Assembly: GCA_011391745.1 (NCBI GenBank)
Contig: JAABPX010000031.1
Span: 1 to 45,230, forward strand
Reading direction: 5' to 3'
From: Comamonadaceae bacterium
GTDB taxonomy: Bacteria > Pseudomonadota > Gammaproteobacteria > Burkholderiales > Burkholderiaceae_C
Length of the DNA: 45,230 nucleotides
Shown here: piece after piece, positions 1 to 8,132 of the stretch
How the letters are laid out: every line of letters begins with the position of its first letter
Numbering within the stretch: the stretch's first letter is position 1
The notes under the pieces: generated by a model
The model's input: only the letters and a program-made list of their open reading frames with translations
Told to the model about the DNA's origin: nothing
The model's database searches: none
Program-made: the position numbers and the translations under genes

Positions 1-299
1 GAGTGCAAAAACAAAAAGGGCAGCACGGTGAGCAAGACACCCGTTTCCGAGTGATTGCCCGCCGTCTGCCCATGCAAACTTTTCGTTGACTCTATTGAGC
101 CGCACGCCCTATTTCGAGGGAGTGATCCGCCCCGCGCATTGTGCAGCGTGACGGAAAAGCGAGGATTAAGTGTTTAACTTTACCCAGCTTTGCGCAGTCC
201 CGCAAGCTATTGCTTGAGTTGGATAATTAGATGCTTGCCCGATTCTTGCGTCTGTTGCGGAACTGCCCATCACGCCCGTAAAGTTTGATGAACATCCGT
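1..299. other. Left edge of integrated element, no recognisable gene
   Basis: This stretch lies beyond the 3' end of the integrase. I see no convincing gene. Two short frames are open from the left edge on the plus strand, one closing at a TGA at 52-54 and one at a TGA at 87-89 whose last residues read RRLPMQTFR. Either could be the tail of a gene starting outside the window, but neither is long enough to identify. 90-299 holds no frame with a ribosome-binding site and no clear terminator hairpin. Confidence 0.4.
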
Positions 300-1595
300 T
301 CACGCCCGCAACTGCACCACGTTTTCACCTGTGGCCACAGCCTTCGCAATCAGCCCTTGCTCAGTAATCCAGTCGGCAATGCGCTGCACTTCCGGGAGCA
401 AGTATTGCAGGCGCGACGTTTTGAGGTAGTGCCGGGCTGTCACGCCCTTGGGGACGTGATTCGTCAGTAGCTCCAGCTTGTGTAGGTCTATGTCACACAC
501 CGTCACGCCCACGGTGACAAACGTGCGTCTTAGGTCGTGTGGCGAGAGCTTGGTTCCTGCTGCATCTGACACCTTTTTCATCATGTCGCGTGGGTCACGG
601 ATGTGCCCGCATTTGCCCCATGACGTGAACACGAAATTACTGCCCTTGACCCTCGGCCTTGTAGCCAGCAGTTCGCGTGCTTGCGTGGACAAAGGCTGCC
701 ATGTTGGATTACTATTTTTTGGGTCAGGGATATGCCACCATGCATCGTCTTCGTCAAGGCTAACCCTGTCCCATGTAAGCGCCGACGCTTCCCCGATGCG
801 GGCACCTGTGAGCATCAGGAACATGATTAGGTCAATGCTGGCGAGGGTGTCACGGTTGTAGGCAACCTCCCGGGCTGTGGTCAGCATATGCCACACTGCG
901 CCGACCTTCTTTTCGTCAATGTCAGTGGTTCGGGGCTTCAGTGCAACCCAGTTGTCTTTCAGTGCTGATACCGGGTTATTTGTGATCAGCGGTGTACCGT
1001 CCGTTTTCTTGTACTGACGACCCGCAAAATTGATAAGGGCGCGAAGCACTGCGAATCCTTGGTTCGCCTGACCGGGGGCTGGTGCTTTGCCACGCAGACC
1101 CTTTGTCATCATTTCGTTGTAGCGCTTGCGGCAGTCATCCTCAGTGATCGCGGTGATGGGCTTGTGTTCCCATGCTTCAAAAGTTGTGGCCACATGCCGT
1201 TCAATCTCGCTCTTGCTGCTGTCCTTCAGCTTGCCGGGGCGGTTGAGGTATGCGTCTGCAACCTGCCGCAGCGTCACCCGGGCTGCTTCGTCCCTTTTCT
1301 TTGCGTCTCGTGGGTCTTCACCCTCGCGCATGCTTTGCAGCAACTTCCGCGCCTTCTCCCGCGCCTCATGTTCGGTGTATTCCCCATACGGTCCAATCGT
1401 CACGCAGACCGCCTTGCCCATGACGCGACCTTGAGCAACGAAGGTCTTTTTCCCGGCGATGACGTGACCTTCCTTGCTCAAGCGCCTTGGTGTTATGCGC
1501 ACGCCGTAGCCCTTGAGCGACTCGTCCCAGTGGAATTGATAGCCCTTTTCGGGTTCGGTTGCCTTGTCAATAAAAGTCTTAGTCAGCTTCGTCAT
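300..1595 (-). CDS. P4-type tyrosine recombinase (integrase)
   Basis: Site-specific recombinase of 431 residues that would insert and excise the element ending here. The N-terminal ~95 residues match the DUF4102 arm-binding domain of P4/CP4-57 type integrases, followed by a core-binding domain (about 105-215) and the catalytic domain. The catalytic set is complete: Arg266 (LTGARIGEAS), Lys293, His353 and Arg356 (HDLRR), His380 (LTNH) and the nucleophile Tyr390 (HYLKTS), so the enzyme looks intact. The ATG is preceded by a good ribosome-binding site (AGGAGAAGG). The start codon faces a displaced tRNA-Ser 3' fragment 160 bp away, which is the presumed target site. Family assignment is firm; activity and cargo cannot be judged because the element extends left of the window. 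Confidence 0.95.
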   Translation of the reverse strand: MTKLTKTFIDKATEPEKGYQFHWDESLKGYGVRITPRRLSKEGHVIAGKKTFVAQGRVMGKAVCVTIGPYGEYTEHEAREKARKLLQSMREGEDPRDAKKRDEAARVTLRQVADAYLNRPGKLKDSSKSEIERHVATTFEAWEHKPITAITEDDCRKRYNEMMTKGLRGKAPAPGQANQGFAVLRALINFAGRQYKKTDGTPLITNNPVSALKDNWVALKPRTTDIDEKKVGAVWHMLTTAREVAYNRDTLASIDLIMFLMLTGARIGEASALTWDRVSLDEDDAWWHIPDPKNSNPTWQPLSTQARELLATRPRVKGSNFVFTSWGKCGHIRDPRDMMKKVSDAAGTKLSPHDLRRTFVTVGVTVCDIDLHKLELLTNHVPKGVTARHYLKTSRLQYLLPEVQRIADWITEQGLIAKAVATGENVVQLRA

Positions 1596-1647
1596 TTCAC
1601 CTTCTCCTAGTTGGTTTTTAGCACATTCTTAGCGCTCTAGGTAAAGG

Positions 1648-1667
1648 TACGACAAACTACGACAAAC
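1648..1667 (+). repeat. Tandem 10-bp repeat, candidate integrase arm sites
   Basis: TACGACAAAC occurs twice head to tail (1648-1657 and 1658-1667), between the integrase start and the tRNA-Ser remnant. Short direct repeats in this position are typical of arm-type binding sites for the N-terminal domain of tyrosine integrases. The repeat is seen directly; the binding role is inferred. Confidence 0.5.
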
Positions 1668-1754
1668 GCGCAAGCGATATAAGTCGTTGATTTATAAGGA
1701 TTTGTACGGCTATATAAAACAGCGAAAAGCCCGGTAAAGTCAGCCTACACCAAA

Positions 1755-1810
1755 CTTGAAAACTGCCGACCCGCAAGGGTCCGTGAGTTCGAATCTCACA
1801 GTCTCCGCCA
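1755..1810 (+). mobile_element. att site: 3' part of tRNA-Ser(UGA)
   Basis: From 1755 the sequence reads as the anticodon loop (CTTGAAA, anticodon TGA), 3' anticodon stem (ACTGC), class-II variable arm (ACCC-GCAA-GGGT), T arm (GTGAG-TTCGAAT-CTCAC), the acceptor 3' strand and CCA of a tRNA-Ser. The 5' half is missing: there is no GGAGACT acceptor strand upstream, and bases before 1755 do not form the 5' anticodon stem. Identity that begins in the anticodon loop and runs to CCA is the usual footprint of tyrosine-integrase insertion into a tRNA gene. The intact tRNA-Ser should lie at the other end of the element, outside the window. It is not a functional tRNA by itself. Confidence 0.8.
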
Positions 1811-1832
1811 CGTGAAGACCTTAAAACCATGC

Positions 1833-1838
1833 TACAAT
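1833..1838 (+). promoter_or_regulatory. Candidate -10 box of tRNA-Arg
   Basis: TACAAT lies 10 bp before the tRNA-Arg 5' end, in the 38-bp gap left between the tRNA-Ser remnant and tRNA-Arg. No strong -35 hexamer is visible at the right spacing. A local promoter would explain how tRNA-Arg stays expressed after an element separated it from tRNA-Ser. Confidence 0.4.
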
Positions 1839-1848
1839 GCGTGGCTTC

Positions 1849-1925
1849 GCGGCTGTAGCTCAGCTGGATAGAGTACTTGGCTACGAACCAAGGGGTCGTG
1901 GGTTCGATTCCTGCCAGCCGCACCA
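1849..1925 (+). tRNA. tRNA-Arg(ACG)
   Basis: Complete cloverleaf of 77 nt with encoded CCA. The acceptor stem GCGGCTG pairs with CAGCCGC. The D arm begins AGCTCAGCTGGATAGAGT. The anticodon stem TTGG/CCAA encloses CTACGAA, giving anticodon ACG (normally edited to ICG to read CGU, CGC and CGA). The T arm contains GGTTCGATTC. It precedes greB and is followed by an intrinsic terminator. Confidence 0.95.
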
Positions 1926-1932
1926 AACGGAA

Positions 1933-1965
1933 AGCCTCAGAACAGCAATGTTCTGAGGCTTTTTC
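1933..1965 (+). terminator. Intrinsic terminator of tRNA-Arg
   Basis: Perfect 12-bp stem (AGCCTCAGAACA with TGTTCTGAGGCT) closed by a GCAA tetraloop and followed by TTTTT. It begins 8 nt after the tRNA CCA end and stops transcription before greB. Confidence 0.9.
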
Positions 1966-1988
1966 GTTGTTAACCGTGGACCCACCGC

Positions 1989-2543
1989 ATGAGCAAAGCT
2001 TTCACCCGCGAAGACACCAGCGCAGACGACGACGAAACCCCCAACACCGCGCCGCTGCCTTCGGGCAAAAACTACATCACCCAAAATGGCTACGACCGCT
2101 TGCGCCATGAGCTGATGGCGCTGATTGACGAGGAGCGCCCGCGCATCGTCGAAGTGGTGCATTGGGCCGCGAGCAACGGCGACCGCTCAGAAAACGGCGA
2201 CTACCTGTATGGCAAAAAGCGCTTGCGCGAAATCGACCGGCGCATTCGCTTTTTGACCAAACGCTTAGAGATCGCCGAGATCGTCACACCCAGCGTGCAC
2301 CACGGGCGCGACCAGGTGTTTTTTGGTGCCACCGTGATCTACACCGATCGGCGCGGCATCGAGACCACCGTGACCATACTGGGCGTGGACGAGGCCGACA
2401 GCGCGGCGCAACAAATCAGTTGGGTATCGCCCGTGGCTCGGGCGTTGCTGAAAAGCCGGGTCGGCGATGTGGTTCGTTTGCCACTACCCGATGGCTGGGA
2501 CGAATTGGAAGTGCTTGCGGTGCGTTACCCCGCCGCAGGCTGA
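1989..2543 (+). CDS. greB: Transcription elongation factor GreB
   Basis: Rescues backtracked RNA polymerase by stimulating cleavage of the transcript 3' end through the secondary channel. The 184-residue product has a ~30-residue acidic N-terminal extension (DDDETPN), then the coiled-coil domain with the GreA/GreB signature around residues 35-110 (GYDRLRHELMALIDEERP and the tip segment NGDRSENGDYLYGKKRLREI, which carries the acidic residues that bind Mg2+). The FKBP-like C-terminal domain follows. ENGDYLYGKKRLREIDRRIRF is characteristic of GreB rather than GreA. It follows the tRNA-Arg terminator and converges on spoT, with one base between the two stop codons. Assignment is secure. Confidence 0.93.
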   Translation: MSKAFTREDTSADDDETPNTAPLPSGKNYITQNGYDRLRHELMALIDEERPRIVEVVHWAASNGDRSENGDYLYGKKRLREIDRRIRFLTKRLEIAEIVTPSVHHGRDQVFFGATVIYTDRRGIETTVTILGVDEADSAAQQISWVSPVARALLKSRVGDVVRLPLPDGWDELEVLAVRYPAAG

Positions 2544-2544
2544 A

Positions 2545-4809
2545 TTAAGCGCGAGAAGGTTTGGCGCGTTGTGCCTTAATGACCGAAGGCGTGCGTTTGA
2601 GGGTGCGCAACACTTCGGCCAAGTGCACACGGTCGCGCACCGAGAGTGTGAACACCAAGTCGGTGGTGCTTTGTGCGGGCTCACGGCCCATGTCCACGTG
2701 GGCAATGTCGGCTTCAGCGGCGGCCACCGCCGCCGACACCCGGGCCAACACACCTTTGCCGTTGGCCACCGTGACCAACACACCCGACTCGAACGCGCGG
2801 GTGGGCTCTTCGGACCACTCCACGCTCAAGAAGCGCTCACTGTCCCGAGCGAGCAAGCGTTTGCCGTGTGGGCACTCATGCGTGTGCACCATCAGGCTTT
2901 CACCGCGTCCCAAATAACCCACGATGCCGTCGCCCGGAATGGGTTTGCAGCAAGTGGCGTATTGGACCGAATGGCCCTCGCTGCCATCGAGGGTCAACAC
3001 CCCCTGCATCACCGATTCTTCGTCCACGCTGAATCGGGCGGTGCTGATGAGCAAAGGGTCGGGGCGATGGCCAGCTTCGGTCATGGTCGCCGCGAGTTTT
3101 TTGGCCACCATGCTGGCGATGCGTTTACCCATGCCAATGTCACCAAACAACTCATCGGTGCTTCGGTTACCGGTGAAACGCAACAGTTTGTCCCACAAGG
3201 CCTTGTCTGTCTCTGCTTCGCTGGGCATGGTCGCCAAACCTTCGCTGCGTAGGGCTTGGCTGAGCATGCGTCGGCCCAAGTCGATGCTGGTGTTTTCGCC
3301 GGCGGTTTTGAAATGGTGCCGGATTTTGGAGCGGGCGCGCCCAGTCTTCACAAACGACAGCCACACCGGGCTGGGCTCAGCGTTCGGGTCGGTGACGATT
3401 TCCACCACGTCCCCATTGCTCAACTCCGAGCGCAAGGCGCGTTGCTCACCATTGATGCGGCAAGACACCGCGTGATGCCCCACGCCGCTGTGAATGGCGT
3501 AAGCAAAGTCCATCACCGTGGCACCGCGCGGCATGGCCATGATCTTGCCTTTGGGCGTGAACACATAGACCGCATCGGGAAAGAGATCGATCTTGATGTG
3601 GTCCCAAAATTCGGCCGCATCGTGGGTTTCTTGCTGAATGTCGAGCAGGGATTGCAACCACTGGGTGCCCAAGTTTTGCGCGGCGGCGCTCTCTGGGGCC
3701 TTGGCCTTGTAAAGCCAGTGCGCGGCGACCCCCGACTCGGCCACCACATCCATGGATTCGGTGCGCAATTGGAATTCAATGTTGGTGCCCACGGGCCCAA
3801 TCAGGGTGGTGTGCAGCGACTGGTAGCCATTGGCTTTGGGAATCGCGACGTAATCGCGAAATTTGCCGGGCACGGGCTTGTACATTTGGTGCAAGAGGCC
3901 CATGCCGGTGTAGCAGTCCTTGACCTCGGGCACAACGATGCGAAAGCCGTAAATGTCGGTGACCTGCGAAAACGACAGATGCTTGCCGTCCATTTTTTGG
4001 TAAATGGAGTGCAGGGTTTTCTCACGCCCCAAAATACGCACCGGCATTCCATGGGCTTCAAAGGCTTGCTGCACCTCGACTTTGACGCGGTCGATCAGGT
4101 CGGTGCGGCGCTTGCGCGATTTCTCCAAAGCCTTGTTGAGCACCTGATAGCGCCACGGCAACAAAAAGCGAAACGACAGGTCTTGCAGCTCGCGATACGT
4201 GAAGTTCAAACCCAAGCGGTGTGCAATGGGGGCGTAAATTTCCAGCGTTTCGCGGCTGATTCGGCCCCACTTGCTGCGCGGCATGTCACCCATGGTGCGC
4301 ATGTTGTGGGTGCGGTCGGCCAGCTTGATGAGGATGACGCGCACGTCCTTGGCCATGGCCAAGAGCATTTTGCGAAACGATTCGGCTTGGTTTTGTTCGC
4401 GGGTGTCAAATTCCAGCTTTTCGAGCTTGGTCAGGCCATCCACCAATTCGGCCACCGGTGCACCAAAACGCTCAATCAGTTCTTGTTTGGTGACGCCGCA
4501 GTCTTCCATGGCATCGTGCATGAGCGCCGCTTGCAAAGCGTGCGCATCGAGCTTCCATTCGGCACATTGGGCCGCCACCGCAATCGGGTGGGTGATGTAA
4601 GGCAAGCCGCTTTTGCGTAACTGGCCCAAGTGGGCTTCGTCGGCAAAACGGTAGGCCTGACGGACTTGGTCAATGTCGCTGCCGCTGAGGTAGTCCAGCC
4701 GCTCCAACAGCCCCGCAAAACTGGCCGCCGCTGCGCTGTCGGCGGCTGGCAAGGGTGCGTCCGACGTTGAGGGCTTTGGTAGTTTGGATTTGGGCGAAGC
4801 GGTCAGCAT
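2545..4809 (-). CDS. spoT: Bifunctional (p)ppGpp synthetase/hydrolase SpoT (Rsh)
   Basis: Makes and degrades the stringent-response alarmone (p)ppGpp. Domains in the 754-residue product: HD hydrolase (about 45-200) with metal-binding His74 (YITHP), His98-Asp99 (LMHDAMED) and Asp165 (LADRTHNM), all present, so hydrolase activity is predicted; synthetase (about 230-370) with REKTLHSIYQKM, DIYGFRIVV and IPKANGYQSLHTT; a TGS domain near 410-475 (VYVFTPKGKI); and a C-terminal ACT domain (about 670-745). Intact HD residues argue for SpoT/Rsh rather than monofunctional RelA. It sits downstream of gmk and rpoZ on the same strand, the usual neighbourhood of spoT, but a terminator at 4878-4907 separates it from rpoZ. 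Confidence 0.95.
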   Translation of the reverse strand: MLTASPKSKLPKPSTSDAPLPAADSAAAASFAGLLERLDYLSGSDIDQVRQAYRFADEAHLGQLRKSGLPYITHPIAVAAQCAEWKLDAHALQAALMHDAMEDCGVTKQELIERFGAPVAELVDGLTKLEKLEFDTREQNQAESFRKMLLAMAKDVRVILIKLADRTHNMRTMGDMPRSKWGRISRETLEIYAPIAHRLGLNFTYRELQDLSFRFLLPWRYQVLNKALEKSRKRRTDLIDRVKVEVQQAFEAHGMPVRILGREKTLHSIYQKMDGKHLSFSQVTDIYGFRIVVPEVKDCYTGMGLLHQMYKPVPGKFRDYVAIPKANGYQSLHTTLIGPVGTNIEFQLRTESMDVVAESGVAAHWLYKAKAPESAAAQNLGTQWLQSLLDIQQETHDAAEFWDHIKIDLFPDAVYVFTPKGKIMAMPRGATVMDFAYAIHSGVGHHAVSCRINGEQRALRSELSNGDVVEIVTDPNAEPSPVWLSFVKTGRARSKIRHHFKTAGENTSIDLGRRMLSQALRSEGLATMPSEAETDKALWDKLLRFTGNRSTDELFGDIGMGKRIASMVAKKLAATMTEAGHRPDPLLISTARFSVDEESVMQGVLTLDGSEGHSVQYATCCKPIPGDGIVGYLGRGESLMVHTHECPHGKRLLARDSERFLSVEWSEEPTRAFESGVLVTVANGKGVLARVSAAVAAAEADIAHVDMGREPAQSTTDLVFTLSVRDRVHLAEVLRTLKRTPSVIKAQRAKPSRA

Positions 4810-4877
4810 GCCCCTACTTTAGCGCGAGTTCGTCGCAAACGCATTGGGCTGGAGCATCAAGCGTCTGTGGTGAGGCG

Positions 4878-4907
4878 AAAAAAAACACCACGGTGGTGGT
4901 GTTTTTT
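4878..4907 (-). terminator. Intrinsic terminator after rpoZ (bidirectional)
   Basis: CACCAC (4886-4891) pairs with GTGGTG (4896-4901) around a GGTG loop. Flanking A and T runs extend the stem and provide a U-tract in both directions. On the minus strand it closes the yicC-gmk-rpoZ message; spoT then needs its own promoter or read-through. Confidence 0.8.
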
Positions 4908-4939
4908 GGTCCTCGCGATTCGGGCTGAGCCCGACACCG

Positions 4940-5143
4940 TCAGATGGGTACTTTTTTGAGCATTTCCAAACCGATTTTGCCTTCGGCGATTTCGCGCAGG
5001 GCCGTAACACCCGATTTGTTCTTGCTCTCGATCTTGGGGGCGTGGCCTTGGTTGAGCATGCGGGCACGGTACGTGGCGGCCAAGACCAACTGGAAACGGT
5101 TGGGGATTTGATCCAGACAATCTTCGACGGTGATGCGTGCCAT
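4940..5143 (-). CDS. rpoZ: RNA polymerase omega subunit
   Basis: Small 67-residue subunit that binds beta-prime, helps RNA polymerase assembly and forms part of a ppGpp binding site. It starts [20 protein letters not shown], the conserved omega N-terminus, and contains ATYRARML and [11 protein letters not shown], so the ATG at 5143 is preferred over an in-frame codon 12 bp upstream. It is the third gene after yicC and gmk, followed by a terminator and spoT. The gmk-rpoZ-spoT order, which groups GTP supply, a ppGpp target and the ppGpp enzyme, is common in proteobacteria. Confidence 0.95.
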   Translation of the reverse strand: MARITVEDCLDQIPNRFQLVLAATYRARMLNQGHAPKIESKNKSGVTALREIAEGKIGLEMLKKVPI

Positions 5144-5169
5144 GTGGGGCTCCAAGGTGAACGGTGGGA

Positions 5170-5790
5170 TCAGAGAATGTTGAGTGCGCGAAACGTGTCG
5201 CTGCGGGCCATCAGCTGCGATGTGAACTTCAGCCGCTGAGAGTGAACAATGGCTTTGAGGTCAAACAGCGCACGTTCAAACAACTCATTAATTATAACGA
5301 AGTCGAATTCTTTGGCGTGTGCCGTTTCGACGGCGGCGTTCTTCATGCGCAGGTCGATGACGTCGGGCGCGTCTTCGGCTCGCCGCTCCAAGCGCGAGCG
5401 CAACTCTTCCCAGCTGGGGGGCAAGATAAAGATCAACACTGCGTTGGGGAAAATGCGTTTGATTTGAATCGCGCCTTGAAAGTCAATCTCAAGGACCACA
5501 TCGGCACCTTGCGCCATGCGCTGCTCAATTGAGGCACGCGAGGTGCCATAACGGTTGCCGTGTACGGAGGCCCATTCCAGAAACGCATCTTGCAAAACCA
5601 TTTGGTCAAACGTTTCGTTGCTGACAAAGTAGTACTCGCGGCCATGCACTTCTTGACCACGCGGTGGGCGGGTGGTATGAGAGACCGAGGGCACCACGCG
5701 CGCGTCGAGTTCCATCAAAGCCTTGACCAAACTGGACTTGCCCGCCCCACTGGGGGCCGCCACCACAAACAGATTACCGGGGTATTGCAT
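5170..5790 (-). CDS. gmk: Guanylate kinase
   Basis: Phosphorylates GMP to GDP with ATP, in the cytoplasm. The 206-residue product has the P-loop near its start ([10 protein letters not shown], residues 12-21), the GMP-binding region with [21 protein letters not shown], and the segment [15 protein letters not shown] found in all guanylate kinases. Only 3 bp separate it from the upstream yicC stop, so the two are cotranscribed; rpoZ follows after 26 bp. Length and motifs are normal. Confidence 0.95.
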   Translation of the reverse strand: MQYPGNLFVVAAPSGAGKSSLVKALMELDARVVPSVSHTTRPPRGQEVHGREYYFVSNETFDQMVLQDAFLEWASVHGNRYGTSRASIEQRMAQGADVVLEIDFQGAIQIKRIFPNAVLIFILPPSWEELRSRLERRAEDAPDVIDLRMKNAAVETAHAKEFDFVIINELFERALFDLKAIVHSQRLKFTSQLMARSDTFRALNIL

Positions 5791-5793
5791 GGT

Positions 5794-6663
5794 TTATTCG
5801 ATGTTTTGAACTTGTTCGCGCATTTGCTCAATCAACACCTTCATGTCCACCGAAATGCGGGTGAGGTCCAGGCTGGACGATTTGGAGCCCAAGGTATTGG
5901 CTTCGCGGTGCAGCTCTTGAATCAAGAAATCCAAACGCTTGCCCATGTCGCCGCCCCGACCCAACAAGCGATCAATCTCGACCAGGTGGGCGTCCAAGCG
6001 GGTGATTTCTTCGGCCACGTCGATGCGAATGGCAAATGCTGTGGCTTCGTTGAGCGCGCGGTCCTGCGCGGCTTCACTGCCCACCGAGCCAACGTTGCCC
6101 ATGGCCTCATTCCATCGATCCAAAAAACGCTGGCGCTGCTGTGCGACGAGTTGGGGAATCAAGGGCTGCGCCTGGCGGGCAAGCTCACGCAATTGGCGGC
6201 TGTGGTCCAAGAGCATGGCGGCCAAGCGCTGGCCTTCGCGCTCGCGGGCTTTCATCAATGCATCGAGCGCTTGGTCGGCCAAGGCCAAGAGCTCTTCGTG
6301 GGCATCAACCACCGCCGTGCTTTGGCGACGGGTGAGTTGCAGAACCTCCGCCACGCTGAGCGCTGCGGCTTGTGGTAACCAAGCCTGTACGCCGTTTTGT
6401 ACGTTCAAGAGTTTTTGTAAGGTCGCCGCCGACGGGGCTTGCGGCTCGGTCTCGCTGCGGCCTTCGAGCCACACGCGCATTTCGACTTTGCCGCGCTTGA
6501 GCCGCGCTGCGGTGCGTTCGCGCAAAGCGGTCTCACTGCCGCGCAATTCGTCGGGTAGCTTGAACGTGAGGTCCAAAAAACGGCTGTTGACCGAGCGAAT
6601 TTCCACCCCGAGGTGGGTGGTTGGCGCGGCGGTGGCGTAGCCGGTCATGCTGTAAACTGCCAT
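5794..6663 (-). CDS. yicC: YicC family endoribonuclease
   Basis: Product of 289 residues from the ATG giving [12 protein letters not shown], which matches the conserved start of the YicC family; the frame also opens 36 bp further upstream without support. The C-terminal DUF1732 region is present, ending in [21 protein letters not shown] and then [20 protein letters not shown], the family hallmark. E. coli YicC is reported to act as an endoribonuclease in small-RNA turnover; the role here is by family. It leads the yicC-gmk-rpoZ unit and is divergent from rph across about 135 bp that must hold both promoters. Confidence 0.88.
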   Translation of the reverse strand: MAVYSMTGYATAAPTTHLGVEIRSVNSRFLDLTFKLPDELRGSETALRERTAARLKRGKVEMRVWLEGRSETEPQAPSAATLQKLLNVQNGVQAWLPQAAALSVAEVLQLTRRQSTAVVDAHEELLALADQALDALMKAREREGQRLAAMLLDHSRQLRELARQAQPLIPQLVAQQRQRFLDRWNEAMGNVGSVGSEAAQDRALNEATAFAIRIDVAEEITRLDAHLVEIDRLLGRGGDMGKRLDFLIQELHREANTLGSKSSSLDLTRISVDMKVLIEQMREQVQNIE

Positions 6664-6798
6664 TGGACTGAAGTCCCATTCATAAGCGTTCCAAAACAAG
6701 GCGTTTCGGATTGTCAGCTTGAATTATCGCAAAGCGGTCACGCCGCCCATGCGAACACCGTCCCTCCCCTGCGTTTGCCCCTCCGCTTGAACCCACCC

Positions 6799-7530
6799 AT
6801 GACCGCCTCCAATCGACCCAATGGCCGCGCATCCAACGCCCTGCGTCCCGTCACCATCACGCGCCACTACACGATGCACGCCGAAGGCGCTGTGCTCATT
6901 GAGTTTGGCCACACCAAGGTGTTGTGCACGGCTTCCGTCGAAGAACGAGTGCCGCCACACAAACGCGGCAGCGGAGAAGGCTGGGTCACCGCCGAGTACG
7001 GCATGTTGCCCCGCGCCACCCACACCCGCAGCGACCGCGAAGCGGCCAAAGGCAAACAAAGTGGTCGCACCCAAGAAATTCAACGCCTCATTGGTCGCTC
7101 ACTGCGTTCCGTGTTTGACCTCCAAGCGTTGGGCGAGCGCACCATTTCATTGGACTGCGATGTGTTGCAAGCCGACGGCGGCACCCGCACGGCCAGCATC
7201 ACCGGGGCCTTTGTGGCCGCGCACGACGCCGTGACGGGTCTGCTGGCCAAAGGCACCCTCAAAAACTCCCCCATCAAAGACCATGTGGCGGCCATCTCGG
7301 TGGGCCTCTTGCGCGGCGTGCCCTTGCTGGATTTGGAATACGTCGAAGACTCGGCCTGCGACACGGATATGAACGTGGTCATGACGGGTGCGGGCCATTT
7401 TGTGGAGGTTCAGGGCACCGCCGAAGGCGCAGCCTTCAGCCGCCAAGAAATGAACGCGCTTTTGGCCTTGGCCGAAGCTGGGGTTGCCGATTTGGTGCAA
7501 GCGCAACGCCACGCCCTGGGTTTGGCATGA
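6799..7530 (+). CDS. rph: Ribonuclease PH
   Basis: Phosphate-dependent 3' exonuclease that trims tRNA precursors. The product is 243 residues from the ATG giving [13 protein letters not shown]; the frame extends upstream of this, but without family similarity. Motifs are [53 protein letters not shown] (basic, RNA-binding) and the phosphate-site region [18 protein letters not shown]. The stop codon overlaps the rdgB start as ATGA, so rph, rdgB and hemW form one translation-coupled unit. Full length, so unlike the frameshifted rph of E. coli K-12. Confidence 0.95.
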   Translation: MTASNRPNGRASNALRPVTITRHYTMHAEGAVLIEFGHTKVLCTASVEERVPPHKRGSGEGWVTAEYGMLPRATHTRSDREAAKGKQSGRTQEIQRLIGRSLRSVFDLQALGERTISLDCDVLQADGGTRTASITGAFVAAHDAVTGLLAKGTLKNSPIKDHVAAISVGLLRGVPLLDLEYVEDSACDTDMNVVMTGAGHFVEVQGTAEGAAFSRQEMNALLALAEAGVADLVQAQRHALGLA

Positions 7531-8132
7531 GGCTGGTGCTGGCTTCGAACAACGTCGGCAAGCTCGGCGAATTACAGGCCTTGTTGGCTCCGCTGGGCGT
7601 GGACTTGCTCTTGCAGTCGTCATTGGGGGTGCCCGAAGCACCCGAGCCGCACAAAACCTTCATTGAAAACGCCTTGGCCAAAGCCCGTAATGCCGCGGCG
7701 CACACCGGACTACCCGCACTGGCCGACGACGCAGGCTTGTGCGTGGACGCTTTTGGCGGCCTGCCCGGTGTGGACACGGCCTATTACTGCACCCAATACG
7801 GCTACCCCAAAAGCGACGACAACAACGTGCGCGCGTTGCTCGAACAAATGCAAGGCCAAACCAACCGCCGCGCGGCCTTGGTCAGCACCTTGGTGGCGGT
7901 GCGCAGCGCCGACGATCCCGAACCCTTGGTGGCCAGCGGCCGGGCCGCGGGCCTCATCACCGAGCAGCGCATCGGCGACGGGGGCTTTGGTTTTGACCCG
8001 GTGTTGATGCTGCCCGACCTGGGCCAAACCTTTGCCCAACTCAGCGCCGAGCACAAAAACCAACGCAGCCACCGTGGCCAAGCAGCACGCCAGATGGTCG
8101 CACTGATTCGCGAACGCTGGCTCAGCGCATGA
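7527..8132 (+). CDS. rdgB: XTP/dITP pyrophosphatase (RdgB/HAM1)
   Basis: House-cleaning enzyme that hydrolyses dITP, XTP and ITP to monophosphates and keeps deaminated purines out of DNA. The 201-residue protein shows the family N-terminus [14 protein letters not shown], the substrate pocket [14 protein letters not shown], the catalytic [16 protein letters not shown] and the C-terminal [10 protein letters not shown]. It overlaps rph by 4 nt on its 5' side and hemW by 4 nt on its 3' side. Assignment is secure. Confidence 0.94.
   Translation: MRLVLASNNVGKLGELQALLAPLGVDLLLQSSLGVPEAPEPHKTFIENALAKARNAAAHTGLPALADDAGLCVDAFGGLPGVDTAYYCTQYGYPKSDDNNVRALLEQMQGQTNRRAALVSTLVAVRSADDPEPLVASGRAAGLITEQRIGDGGFGFDPVLMLPDLGQTFAQLSAEHKNQRSHRGQAARQMVALIRERWLSA

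Noticed and set aside
1657..1926. Minus-strand frame across the tRNA-Arg gene, reading VRLAGIEPTTPWFVAKYS
   Set aside because: This is the well-known false protein produced by translating the reverse strand of a tRNA-Arg; the tRNA cloverleaf fully explains the sequence.
3256..4620. 454-codon open frame on the plus strand opposite spoT
   Set aside because: Shadow of spoT; composition is rich in His and Gly, with no domain or ribosome-binding site.
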